Counted from the stretch's first letter, positions 1-5,092 are shown. The stretch: 5,092 bases of DNA from an uncultured Prevotellaceae bacterium (GCA_937898415.1 CALDLA010000153.1:1-5092); one strand, 5' to 3'. Made by a program: numbers and translations. Notes: generated by a model from the letters alone, not told the origin.

Positions 1-15
1 ATTAACGGCATCCAA

Positions 16-95
16 CTGCTGATTACTGAAGCTGTAATGAGGACTGAGTAATTACCTGCTGATTACTGAAGCTGTAATGAGGACTGAGTAATTAC
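16..95. repeat. Two perfect 40-bp tandem repeats
   Basis: Units 16-55 and 56-95 are identical at all 40 positions; the match stops on both sides at 15/55 and 56/96. Each unit has ATTAC and GTAAT arms that could form a small hairpin (22-26 with 34-38 in the first unit) and ends in the palindrome GTAATTAC (48-55 and 88-95). The unit is not a multiple of three and is full of stop codons, so it is not coding. It lies upstream of the tRNA and outside the presumed mobile element. Function is unknown; it may be a recent slippage duplication. Confidence 0.95.
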
Positions 96-138
96 GCGTG
101 AATACCTTTAGTGTTAAAATTCTTTAAGAATAGATATT

Positions 139-166
139 TTCTTAATTCTTAATTCTTAATTCTTAA
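139..166. repeat. Four perfect TTCTTAA heptamer repeats
   Basis: TTCTTAA repeats exactly at 139-145, 146-152, 153-159 and 160-166, then decays into TTTA. It lies just upstream of the tRNA promoter motif. From memory, A/T-rich heptamer strings of this kind are common in Bacteroidales intergenic DNA. The repeat could act as an A/T-rich upstream promoter element or simply be a slippage-prone microsatellite. Confidence 0.93.
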
Positions 167-176
167 TTTATATTCG

Positions 177-184
177 TACCTTTG
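177..184 (+). promoter_or_regulatory. Bacteroidetes -7 promoter motif for the tRNA gene
   Basis: TACCTTTG matches the Bacteroidetes -7 consensus TAnnTTTG at every fixed position and ends 27 bases before the tRNA. I see no clear TTTG/TTG -33 partner at the usual spacing; that place is taken by the TTCTTAA repeats. The position relative to the tRNA makes this the likely promoter. Confidence 0.6.
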
Positions 185-211
185 CACCCGCTTTTCAGAA
201 GTTATCGACTC

Positions 212-299
212 GGAGAGATGGTAGAGTGGTCGATTACAGCAGTCTTGAAAACTGCCGCACTGAGAGGTGCCGGGGGTTCGAATCCCTCTCTCTCCGCCA
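212..299 (+). tRNA. tRNA-Ser (anticodon UGA), CCA encoded
   Basis: All arms of a class II serine tRNA can be drawn. The acceptor stem GGAGAGA (212-218) pairs with TCTCTCC (289-295). The D stem is GTA/TAC (221-223, 235-237). The anticodon stem GCAGT/ACTGC (239-243, 251-255) holds the loop CTTGAAA, with anticodon TGA at 246-248. A long variable arm has stem GCAC/GTGC (257-260, 267-270). The T stem (272-276, 284-288) holds the loop TTCGAAT. Discriminator G296 is followed by encoded CCA (297-299). It would read UCA and other UCN codons. The integrase gene 225 bases downstream, on the same strand, makes its 3' end a likely integration target. The gene is intact, so integration has left or restored the whole tRNA. 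Confidence 0.97.
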
Positions 300-307
300 A
301 ATAGCAC

Positions 308-336
308 AAATGGGAACCTTACGGGTTCCCATTTTT
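308..336 (+). terminator. Rho-independent terminator after tRNA-Ser
   Basis: An 11-bp perfect stem (308-318 with 324-334) closes a 5-base loop TTACG, and the 3' arm runs into a T tract ending at 336. It begins nine bases after the encoded CCA and should end the tRNA transcript. If the element inserted at the tRNA 3' end, this terminator was either carried by the element or lies outside the crossover site. Confidence 0.9.
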
Positions 337-354
337 AGTATCTGATTACCAGCA

Positions 355-393
355 CCTTATTAGTTTAACCCGCTGAAAGCGAGGCTAATAAGG
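355..393. repeat. Inverted repeat with inner hairpin (9-bp arms)
   Basis: CCTTATTAG (355-363) is perfectly complementary to CTAATAAGG (385-393). The 21-base interior holds a further small hairpin, CGCT (371-374) with AGCG (378-381). There is no T tract after it, so it is not a standard terminator. Its place between tRNA and integrase suggests a recombination or protein-binding site, but the sequence alone does not show this. Confidence 0.75.
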
Positions 394-411
394 GGATGGA
401 CACCGCTGAAA
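370..411. repeat. 9-bp direct repeat CCGCTGAAA, two copies
   Basis: CCGCTGAAA occurs at 370-378 and again at 403-411, a 33-bp offset (about three helical turns). The first copy lies inside the loop of the 355-393 inverted repeat. It may be a paired protein-binding site for the integrase or excisionase. A chance match cannot be excluded for nine bases. Confidence 0.5.
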
Positions 412-453
412 ATGCATACGGCATCATGGTTGGTCTTACGACATCATAAAGCC

Positions 454-513
454 TAAATGTATTACAGGATGTATTACAACCCCGACCGACAAAATAGAAT
501 TGTAATACATTTA
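454..513. promoter_or_regulatory. Three ATGTATTACA sites upstream of the integrase
   Basis: ATGTATTACA occurs at 457-466 and 469-478 in direct orientation, 12 bp apart, and once inverted as TGTAATACAT at 501-510. The outer pair extends to a perfect 13-bp inverted repeat (454-466 with 501-513). The inverted copy ends 11 bases before the integrase ATG. Tyrosine recombinases with an N-terminal arm-binding domain use short repeated arm-type sites of this sort near the attachment core. An operator for integrase autoregulation fits equally well. Confidence 0.7.
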
Positions 514-524
514 ATGATTTTTAT

Positions 525-1676
525 ATGAATAAGACACCATTAGTAGAATTTGTGTACAACAGACACAAGACGGCTTCGGCCACAAAAGAAGCAGCAGTTG
601 AGCTGCGAGTTACTTTCGAAAGAAAGCAGAAGTATATGACTACGGGCGTCAGGCTCCTTCCGAAGCAGTGGCACCGTGGTACAGTAACTAACCGCGTTGA
701 TGCTATCCAGTTGAACCAGACACTGGAGAAGCTGATGATTGATGTGCGACAGGTCGTTGTCAACATGATGACCGAAGGTAGCATCGACATCTTCACCATT
801 CCAGACAGGCTGAAACGATTGAGGTCTGGCAACATCAACTTTCTTGATTTCTGTGATAAGCGAATGAAGATCCGACAGTATGGCAAAGCCGAAGACAGCC
901 AGGAACGCTACACCCGATTCATGAAGTTCTTCAGAGGCTGGGGAAAGATTGCGGAATTCGAGGACATCACCGACCTGAACATCATCGCTCTTGACGAACA
1001 TCTGGCTGCGAGAGGTTTGAAACCCTACTCGAAGTGGAACAACTACCATCGTTTCCTCAATTCCTTCATTCTTGATGCTATTGATGAAGGCTACATCAAA
1101 CGCAATCCCTACAAGTGGGTGCGCATTGAGAAGGAAAAGTCGAAGGGGGGCATTGGCAAATACCTCTCACCCCAGGAGTTTGCCACTGTGAGAGACATGG
1201 AGTTGCCAACAGAAAGCCTTCAACGAGTAAGAGACTTGTTCGTGTTCCAGACCTACACATGCCTTTCCTATGTTGACCTGAGTACATTCGATGCTGAAAA
1301 GATTGAGAAAGTCAAGGGTATGAAAGTATATATAGGTACGCGTGCAAAGACAAGCCAGACCTTTACCATTCCACTTTTGAAGCCAGCACTTGCCATTTTG
1401 AAGAAGTACAATAACCACCTTCCTATTATAAGTAATGTGAAATATAACGAGTACTTGAAGGTGGTGGCTCAGAATGCGAGTATTGACAAACCCGTGAGCT
1501 CGCACTGGGCCCGTCATACCGGAGCCACTTTGCTTCTTAATAGTGGTGATGTCCCTATGAATATTGTGCAGCACATCCTTGGACATGCATCTCAACGTAT
1601 GACGGAACAGGTATATGCCAAACGCCTCGACGAGTCCATTGTAGATGCTATGGCTAAGATAGATGGCAAAATTTAA
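525..1676 (+). CDS. Tyrosine recombinase / integrase of the mobile element
   Basis: Site-specific tyrosine recombinase, 383 aa, the normal length for Bacteroidetes element integrases. Approximate layout: an N-terminal arm-DNA-binding domain (residues 1-95), a SAM-like core-binding domain (about 105-195), and a catalytic domain (about 210-375). Visible catalytic residues are K275 in GTRAKT, H327 and R330 in HWAR, H354 in LGHAS, and the nucleophile Y364 in EQVYAK. The usual first arginine is replaced by S248 in the segment YTCLSYVD. From memory, the CTnDOT integrase likewise has serine here. C246 stands where this family usually has glycine. The ATG at 525 is preferred because it gives a full-length arm domain and follows an A/T-rich leader with repeated sites. 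The gene is monocistronic, with a terminator 47 bases after its stop. Its position next to tRNA-Ser suggests it integrates the element there. Confidence 0.95.
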   Translation: MNKTPLVEFVYNRHKTASATKEAAVELRVTFERKQKYMTTGVRLLPKQWHRGTVTNRVDAIQLNQTLEKLMIDVRQVVVNMMTEGSIDIFTIPDRLKRLRSGNINFLDFCDKRMKIRQYGKAEDSQERYTRFMKFFRGWGKIAEFEDITDLNIIALDEHLAARGLKPYSKWNNYHRFLNSFILDAIDEGYIKRNPYKWVRIEKEKSKGGIGKYLSPQEFATVRDMELPTESLQRVRDLFVFQTYTCLSYVDLSTFDAEKIEKVKGMKVYIGTRAKTSQTFTIPLLKPALAILKKYNNHLPIISNVKYNEYLKVVAQNASIDKPVSSHWARHTGATLLLNSGDVPMNIVQHILGHASQRMTEQVYAKRLDESIVDAMAKIDGKI

Positions 1677-1723
1677 CTCTCGTTTCATCTCTGAATTAAG
1701 GTTTATAGTTACCATTCCTTTTT

Positions 1724-1765
1724 AATCCAAGAACGTCTCCATCTGGCGTTCTTGGATTATTTTTT
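1724..1765 (+). terminator. Rho-independent terminator after integrase
   Basis: A perfect 12-bp stem, AATCCAAGAACG (1724-1735) with CGTTCTTGGATT (1747-1758), encloses an 11-base loop. It is followed by AT and then a run of six T at 1760-1765. It insulates the integrase from the downstream genes. The bases to the left give no T run on the opposite strand, so it looks one-directional. Confidence 0.93.
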
Positions 1766-1787
1766 GCTTATTTCTGGTCTTATATTT

Positions 1788-1810
1788 TTCGTGAAACGTT
1801 AATTCACGAA
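1788..1810. promoter_or_regulatory. Inverted repeat, 8-bp arms; possible operator
   Basis: TTCGTGAA (1788-1795) and TTCACGAA (1803-1810) are perfect complements around a 7-base spacer. No T tract follows, so it is not a simple terminator. It lies about 80 bases upstream of the HTH gene and could be a binding site for that protein or for the integrase. Function is inferred from position only. Confidence 0.55.
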
Positions 1811-1851
1811 TAGAAATTTTCAGAAGTAGCCTATGTCTGAGATATTCACTT

Positions 1852-1866
1852 ATTTTGCAGCAAAAT
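1852..1866. promoter_or_regulatory. 15-bp palindrome over a promoter-like motif
   Basis: ATTTTGC (1852-1858) and GCAAAAT (1860-1866) are perfect complements around one central A, and the palindrome ends 22 bases before the HTH gene's ATG. The left arm overlaps TATTTTG (1851-1857), one base short of the Bacteroidetes -7 consensus TAnnTTTG. A dimeric repressor bound here would block that promoter, so autoregulation by the downstream HTH protein is plausible but unproven. Confidence 0.5.
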
Positions 1867-1888
1867 TAAAAATAGAAGATAAGAAGAT

Positions 1889-2149
1889 ATGGACTATTTT
1901 AAACTAGATCAGACCTCTATCGATGCTATAGCCTACAAGGCTGCAAAGATAGTTGTGAGTGAGTTAAAAAAGTGTGAGGAACCTCAATTAGAGATGGTGC
2001 CTGTAAGTGTTGCTGCGAAAATACTCGGAATATCCGAAGATCACATGCGGCGTATTAAGGACAAGTTCCCTCATATCAAGAATGGCAACAACAAGCAAGG
2101 ACGTTTGCTGTTCGTTAGAGATGCGTTATTGAAGGAATATGCTAAATAG
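1889..2149 (+). CDS. Small HTH protein, excisionase-like
   Basis: An 86-aa DNA-binding protein. Residues about 38-56, containing VSVAAKILGISEDHMRRI, read as a MerR/excisionase-type helix-turn-helix. A short basic wing follows (about 64-74, NGNNKQGR), then a hydrophobic-charged tail typical of small HTH_17-like proteins. The N-terminal 30 residues form a predicted amphipathic helix. Members of this group on Bacteroidetes elements often act as excisionases or transcriptional regulators; which applies here cannot be read from sequence. The position straight after the integrase, with its own upstream palindromes, supports a role in excision control. The start at 1889 is the first in-frame ATG and keeps the whole N-terminal helix. 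The next gene begins 42 bases after the stop, with no terminator between, so the two are probably co-transcribed. Confidence 0.82.
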   Translation: MDYFKLDQTSIDAIAYKAAKIVVSELKKCEEPQLEMVPVSVAAKILGISEDHMRRIKDKFPHIKNGNNKQGRLLFVRDALLKEYAK

Positions 2150-2191
2150 AAGACGCATAAACATTATTTATGGGAATAAATTATTTAAACA

Positions 2192-2752
2192 ATGAATATT
2201 TTTTATGATTTTGTCCTGACCGAGAGTCAGGTTGATTTTCTTGCCGAGAGCAAGAATGGTGTTAATATTATGAAGGTGCTGACTGTGTTGTTAAAGCACA
2301 CATGTACTGATATTGGTTACGATTATGCCAGACCAGGATGGAATTTTTATTTGCATTCAGGTCAGACATTAATATCCGATGCAGACCTTGCTGAATTCTG
2401 TAATTGTGATGTTGAAACCGTCTCTGACATTATCAGAATGTTGAATAATTCGGGGCTAATTTCAACAATGTCTAACAGCTCTGTCAGTATTCATACATTG
2501 CTGTTTCTTGATGAAATTCATGACAAGGGGAAGACTGTTTTCAATTCCAGATGTCAAGATCAAAGACTGCGTGAAGAAGAGAGTATTTATCAGACCCAGA
2601 TGGCATTGAAATATGCGGAAGTCAAAGTTGATAACATATCGCAGAATAATGCAAGCCACGGTATGGAAAAGGCCTTCGAATACCTGAGACAAATTAAAGA
2701 ACTTGATAACTACCTCAGAAAAGACAACTTGAACGAAATGGGAGACAAATAG
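2192..2752 (+). CDS. Unrecognised 186-aa protein with probable winged helix
   Basis: I do not recognise the family. Residues about 57-105 look like a winged helix: SDADLAEFC, then CDVETVSDIIRMLNNSGLI as a recognition-helix region, then a strand-rich segment (SSVSIHTLLFL). This resembles the DNA-binding part of replication-initiator and DnaD-like proteins, where a strand bearing a Leu/Ile pattern follows 'LxxxGLI'. The N-terminal 50 residues are hydrophobic-aromatic and could be part of the same fold. Residues about 125-178 are charged, probably helical. No signal peptide or membrane segment is seen, so it is cytoplasmic. It follows the excisionase-like gene by 42 bases and precedes the candidate oriT. 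It could regulate the mobilization genes, act in replication of the excised circle, or assist excision. Confidence 0.75.
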   Translation: MNIFYDFVLTESQVDFLAESKNGVNIMKVLTVLLKHTCTDIGYDYARPGWNFYLHSGQTLISDADLAEFCNCDVETVSDIIRMLNNSGLISTMSNSSVSIHTLLFLDEIHDKGKTVFNSRCQDQRLREEESIYQTQMALKYAEVKVDNISQNNASHGMEKAFEYLRQIKELDNYLRKDNLNEMGDK

Positions 2753-2984
2753 ACTTAATGGCAGTCCCTTGCGGGCAAAGCGATTTAGCTTTGAGCGTAA
2801 ACACTACACCGAGCATCTCAGCCTAAGTGTAGATTGTCCGACGGCTTTTCAAACCGTTGTTGCAAGAGGTACCAATGTCGGACGAAAACGGCAATAGCCG
2901 CTTTGTCCATCCAATGGATTCTCGAATGCTCGCAAGCTCGCATTGGACTGCCCCACAGCACAAAAACGAAACTTGTTTTACGAT
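2753..2984. other. Candidate oriT: non-coding, inverted-repeat-rich
   Basis: This 232-base gap lies directly upstream of the mobilization genes, the usual place for oriT. Perfect inverted repeats include CAAAGC/GCTTTG (2776-2781, 2788-2793), CTACAC/GTGTAG (2804-2809, 2827-2832), GTCCGAC/GTCGGAC (2836-2842, 2877-2883), CGGC/GCCG (2889-2892, 2897-2900) and TCCAATG/CATTGGA (2910-2916, 2941-2947). A small hairpin, CGG/CCG (2842-2844, 2854-2856), is nested in the third pair, and ATCCA/TGGAT (2909-2919) overlaps the fifth. No convincing gene is present: the only forward frame starts with TTG, overlaps these repeats and is out of phase with the MobC-like gene. I cannot locate the nick site. Confidence 0.65.
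2776..2793 (+). promoter_or_regulatory. Promoter motif within an oriT hairpin
   Basis: TAGCTTTG at 2786-2793 matches the Bacteroidetes -7 consensus TAnnTTTG exactly. Six of its eight bases form the 3' arm of the hairpin CAAAGC-GATTTA-GCTTTG (2776-2793). No good -33 partner is visible. If active, it would start the mobilization operon with a structured leader of about 185 bases, and a protein bound at oriT would also control expression. Confidence 0.4.
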
Positions 2985-3353
2985 ATGAGAAAGCGTATAA
3001 TTCAGAGGAAGCCCCCGAGGCTTCATCATATTGACTACCGTGTCAATGACATCGAAGATGCCCAGATAGCTGAGAAGGCCGCTATGTGTGGACTTACTAA
3101 AGGCGACTACAGCCGCAGGTGTGCGCTCTGCCATGAGCCGAAGCTACATCTGACGGACAGTGAGATTGAAGCGTATAACCAACTGGCAGATGCTCGTGGC
3201 GATATGGTGCATGTCCGTAATGCCCTAAAAGGCAAAACGCAGGAACAAATCAGATGCTACTTTGATGACGATGACTTCATGCGTCAGTGGGTAAGAGCTA
3301 TCACCAGAGTCATTGCCCAGTGGGATGAAATCCTTAATAAAATGAGAGATTAG
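2985..3353 (+). CDS. MobC-like mobilization accessory protein
   Basis: A 122-aa protein. Residues about 14-49 have the ribbon-helix-helix look of MobC/relaxosome accessory proteins: a short strand HHIDYRV, helix NDIEDAQIAEKAAMCGL, turn TKGDY, helix SRRCALC. A basic N-terminus (MRKRIIQRKPPR) precedes it, and the C-terminal half is helical and charged. Family members bind oriT and help the relaxase open DNA at nic. ATG 2985 is chosen over the upstream TTG at 2943 because family proteins commonly begin with a basic MRKR-type start, and because the TTG lies inside an oriT inverted repeat (2941-2947). The relaxase follows 23 bases after the stop, so the pair is almost certainly one operon. Confidence 0.85.
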   Translation: MRKRIIQRKPPRLHHIDYRVNDIEDAQIAEKAAMCGLTKGDYSRRCALCHEPKLHLTDSEIEAYNQLADARGDMVHVRNALKGKTQEQIRCYFDDDDFMRQWVRAITRVIAQWDEILNKMRD

Positions 3354-3376
3354 TATGAACTTGAACTATAGAATAT

Positions 3377-4651
3377 ATGGTAGCATTAGCTGACGTAATC
3401 ACACACGGTTGTAATGCGGTACGCTACTCCGTGGATAAGGAGAAGAGTGAGGTTGTGATGGTTCACTGCTTGCCAGAGAACATCACTCCCTCTTCAATGT
3501 GGGATAGAATGCTCATCCTTCAACAGAAGTATCGCGAGAAAATCAATCGCTATAACCATCTTTACAAGACAGCCATTCGCATCGAAGTCTCTCCCGCCAA
3601 GGAAGAGACGGAGAACTGGACGATGGCCGATTGGCAGAAACTGGCCGATGACTTCATTCGAGAGTTCGATGCACAGGTGTACTTGAAGAACGATGGTCGT
3701 AAGGAGAATGGACATACCAATCTTGCGAATAGCCAGTATGTCGTTTCACTTCATCGTGACAGCAAGGGACAGATTCTTCATCTTCATATCAATGCCAACC
3801 GTATCGACATGGAGGGTAATACGAACAACTCTTATATGATACGTAAACGCGCAATGGCTGCTGCGAACAAAATCAACGAGCAGCGTGGTTGGATTCAGTC
3901 GATGAAAAAGCGCGACTGGAACATAAACGAAGTGACCAATGCCTGTATTGATGCCCTAAAGATGATGGACTCGTTCGACTGGAACACTTACGAGGCTAAG
4001 TTAAAGGCAAAGGGCTATGGCGTGAATGTAAAACGCAGTAATGACGGCAAAGTTGTCGGCTATGTAGTGAAGAAGGGTAACTCCTTCTACAAATCCACAC
4101 TGTTAGGCCACAGCCGAAGCCTCACTCCATCTCGCATCAAGAACACATGGGTCAAACTGCATCAGGACAAGAGTGTACACACCCAGACGATTGCTTCGAA
4201 AAGTATGCGGACAGTCTCCCGTCCTGTTGCTCCTGTGAAAGTAAATACACAACAACTGAAACCGCAGTTGCCGACAAGAGATGAGCCGCTCCCTATAATA
4301 AAACCTGAGCAGAATACTCCTGAGATGGTTCATCACGATATCGAATGGAATGGTAGAATCCATCCCGTTGACATCCCTATTGAAGCAGATAAAGCATTGT
4401 TGGATGAACTTGGGACGATGGAAGTGGATCTGTGTGCTACGATAGTGGATGCTCAGAAAACAGCCTTCCTGCTGTTTGCCAACTATCTCGATGCCGCAAC
4501 AGAGATTGCAGAGTCGTGTGGCGGTGGTGCCTCAACTGAAAGCAACTGGGGTAGAAAAGACGATGAGGATGATATGGAGTGGGCGCGTCGCTGCGCTCGA
4601 CAGGCACGTCAGATGCACCAACGTCCTATACGTCGTTCACGAGGATTGTAA
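3377..4651 (+). CDS. Mobilization relaxase (Bacteroidetes MOBP-like)
   Basis: A 424-aa relaxase that should nick oriT and bind the 5' end through a tyrosine. The HxHxxxN metal-binding motif is clear: H135, H137 and N141 in HLHINANR, preceded by H126 in SLHRDSK. Candidate nucleophile Y17 lies in the N-terminal motif NAVRYSVDKEK, which I recognise from Bacteroidetes relaxases. The relaxase domain covers about 1-175. Residues about 185-260, with KGYGVNV and the segment GNSFYKSTLLGHSRSLTPSRI, form a second conserved part. The last 150 residues are rich in proline, acidic and basic stretches and look poorly folded, ending in a basic tail (RRCARQARQMHQRPIRRSR). No helicase or primase motif is seen. 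The ATG at 3377 retains the Y17 motif close to the start. It is transcribed with the MobC-like gene and the gene 19 bases downstream. Confidence 0.92.
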   Translation: MVALADVITHGCNAVRYSVDKEKSEVVMVHCLPENITPSSMWDRMLILQQKYREKINRYNHLYKTAIRIEVSPAKEETENWTMADWQKLADDFIREFDAQVYLKNDGRKENGHTNLANSQYVVSLHRDSKGQILHLHINANRIDMEGNTNNSYMIRKRAMAAANKINEQRGWIQSMKKRDWNINEVTNACIDALKMMDSFDWNTYEAKLKAKGYGVNVKRSNDGKVVGYVVKKGNSFYKSTLLGHSRSLTPSRIKNTWVKLHQDKSVHTQTIASKSMRTVSRPVAPVKVNTQQLKPQLPTRDEPLPIIKPEQNTPEMVHHDIEWNGRIHPVDIPIEADKALLDELGTMEVDLCATIVDAQKTAFLLFANYLDAATEIAESCGGGASTESNWGRKDDEDDMEWARRCARQARQMHQRPIRRSRGL

Positions 4652-4670
4652 ATAAAAAAAAAGACCTTTT

Positions 4671-5092
4671 ATGAATAATAATATAAAAAAGGAGAGCCTC
4701 GATTTAGAGGCCATGATGAATCACCTCGACCAGAAGGCCGAGAAAAAGAAAGAGTTTAATAGCGAGTTGGAATCTCTCAACGAGATGCTCAACATGTTGG
4801 GTGTCGAACTGTTGACAGTGAAGGATGGCTTGCAACAAATAGAGAATGGTAAGCATGAACTGGCAACCATGAATGAAAATATGAATGACTGGATCGCAAA
4901 GTCTGAACTGTTTGTAGAAGCGATGAGGGAGATTGCCTCAGGCATAATGGAGTCGAAGCCAGAAGTGATAATCGGAGAAAGTGCCAAGCATGATTTGAAG
5001 GTGATTTTTAATAGTCATGTGAATTTTATGGCGGCCCTGCTGAAAACGGATGATATCCACCCACCCAAATCGGTGATATCCGTTCACTTTTT
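4671..5092 (+). CDS. Coiled-coil protein after the relaxase (partial)
   Basis: The frame opens at ATG 4671 and stays open to the window end, giving 140 full codons; the 3' end is missing. I do not recognise the family. From the N-terminus it runs through a charged segment (KKESLDLEAMMNHLDQKAEKKKEF), then heptad-like helices about residues 30-90 (SELESLNEMLNMLGVELL, NENMNDWIAKSELFVEAM). This indicates a coiled coil. After residue 95 the sequence is less clearly heptad. There is no signal peptide or membrane segment. It begins 19 bases after the relaxase stop, so it is very likely in the same operon and may be a mobilization accessory protein. ATG 4713 and 4716 are alternative starts; 4671 gives the longest frame. 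Confidence 0.75.
   Translation, partial: MNNNIKKESLDLEAMMNHLDQKAEKKKEFNSELESLNEMLNMLGVELLTVKDGLQQIENGKHELATMNENMNDWIAKSELFVEAMREIASGIMESKPEVIIGESAKHDLKVIFNSHVNFMAALLKTDDIHPPKSVISVHF

Noticed and set aside
16..95. CRISPR-like array from the 40-bp repeats
   Set aside because: The units abut with no spacers and only two copies exist.
521..1049. Two overlapping minus-strand frames opposite the integrase N-terminus
   Set aside because: Both shadow the integrase coding frame; their proteins show no domain features, and no promoter is seen.
1167..1715. 182-codon open frame on the minus strand across the integrase
   Set aside because: It lies opposite the integrase catalytic domain, whose conserved residues are all on the plus strand, and crosses the integrase stop. 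No recognisable domain.
2943..2984. Upstream TTG start for the MobC-like gene
   Set aside because: It lies inside an inverted-repeat arm and adds 14 residues not expected before a basic MRKR-type start; ATG 2985 fits better.
2834..3034. 66-codon plus-strand frame with a TTG start
   Set aside because: It starts in the oriT inverted repeats and overlaps the MobC-like gene out of frame; composition is unlike a folded protein.
3586..3602. Match to the tRNA 3' end (TCTCTCCCGCCAA vs TCTCTCCGCCAA) as an att site
   Set aside because: It has a one-base insertion, lies inside the relaxase catalytic domain coding sequence, and would truncate the element's own mob gene.
4449..4655. 68-codon plus-strand frame inside the relaxase gene
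   Set aside because: It is a frame-shifted shadow of the relaxase C-terminus with no RBS or domain support.
4721..4987. Minus-strand frame opposite the coiled-coil gene
   Set aside because: The plus-strand frame is longer, follows the relaxase closely and shows heptads; the minus frame has no features.

Overview
The window looks like the left part of an integrative mobilizable element (IME) in a Bacteroidales chromosome. A Bacteroides, Prevotella or Segatella-type host is most likely, but I cannot fix the genus. The evidence for Bacteroidales is threefold. There are TAnnTTTG-type -7 promoter motifs. The leaders are A/T-rich and lack clear Shine-Dalgarno sequences. The tyrosine recombinase, the ribbon-helix-helix MobC-like protein and the relaxase all resemble Bacteroidetes mobile-element families. 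Protein family names come from motif recognition, not from a database search.

Layout, left to right. Positions 1-211 are non-coding: two perfect 40-bp tandem units, four perfect TTCTTAA units, and a TACCTTTG promoter motif. A complete tRNA-Ser(UGA) with encoded CCA lies at 212-299, followed by a strong terminator (308-336). Positions 337-524 are a repeat-rich leader: a 9-bp-arm hairpin, a 9-bp direct repeat, and three copies of ATGTATTACA, one of them inverted. These are good candidates for integrase/excisionase binding sites or for an operator. The 383-aa tyrosine recombinase follows (525-1676) with its own terminator (1724-1765). A separate unit begins after two palindromes: an 86-aa helix-turn-helix, excisionase-like protein (1889-2149) and a 186-aa unrecognised protein with a probable winged-helix segment (2192-2752). 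Positions 2753-2984 hold no convincing gene but are dense in inverted repeats, and this is the best candidate for oriT. Three closely spaced mobilization genes follow: a MobC-like accessory protein (2985-3353), a relaxase carrying HxHxxxN (3377-4651), and a coiled-coil protein cut by the window edge (4671-5092 onward).

How the parts probably work together: the recombinase inserts the element beside tRNA-Ser, and the HTH protein could direct excision or control transcription. The MobC-like protein and the relaxase would bind and nick oriT so that a co-resident conjugative system can transfer the DNA. No mating-pore genes, coupling protein or cargo appear in this window. The second attachment site must lie to the right, outside it.

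I do not see a clearly new system. The points most worth a second look are the unlabelled 186-aa winged-helix protein, the structured oriT candidate with an embedded promoter motif, the arrayed ATGTATTACA sites, the recombinase catalytic residue changes, and the coiled-coil gene after the relaxase.
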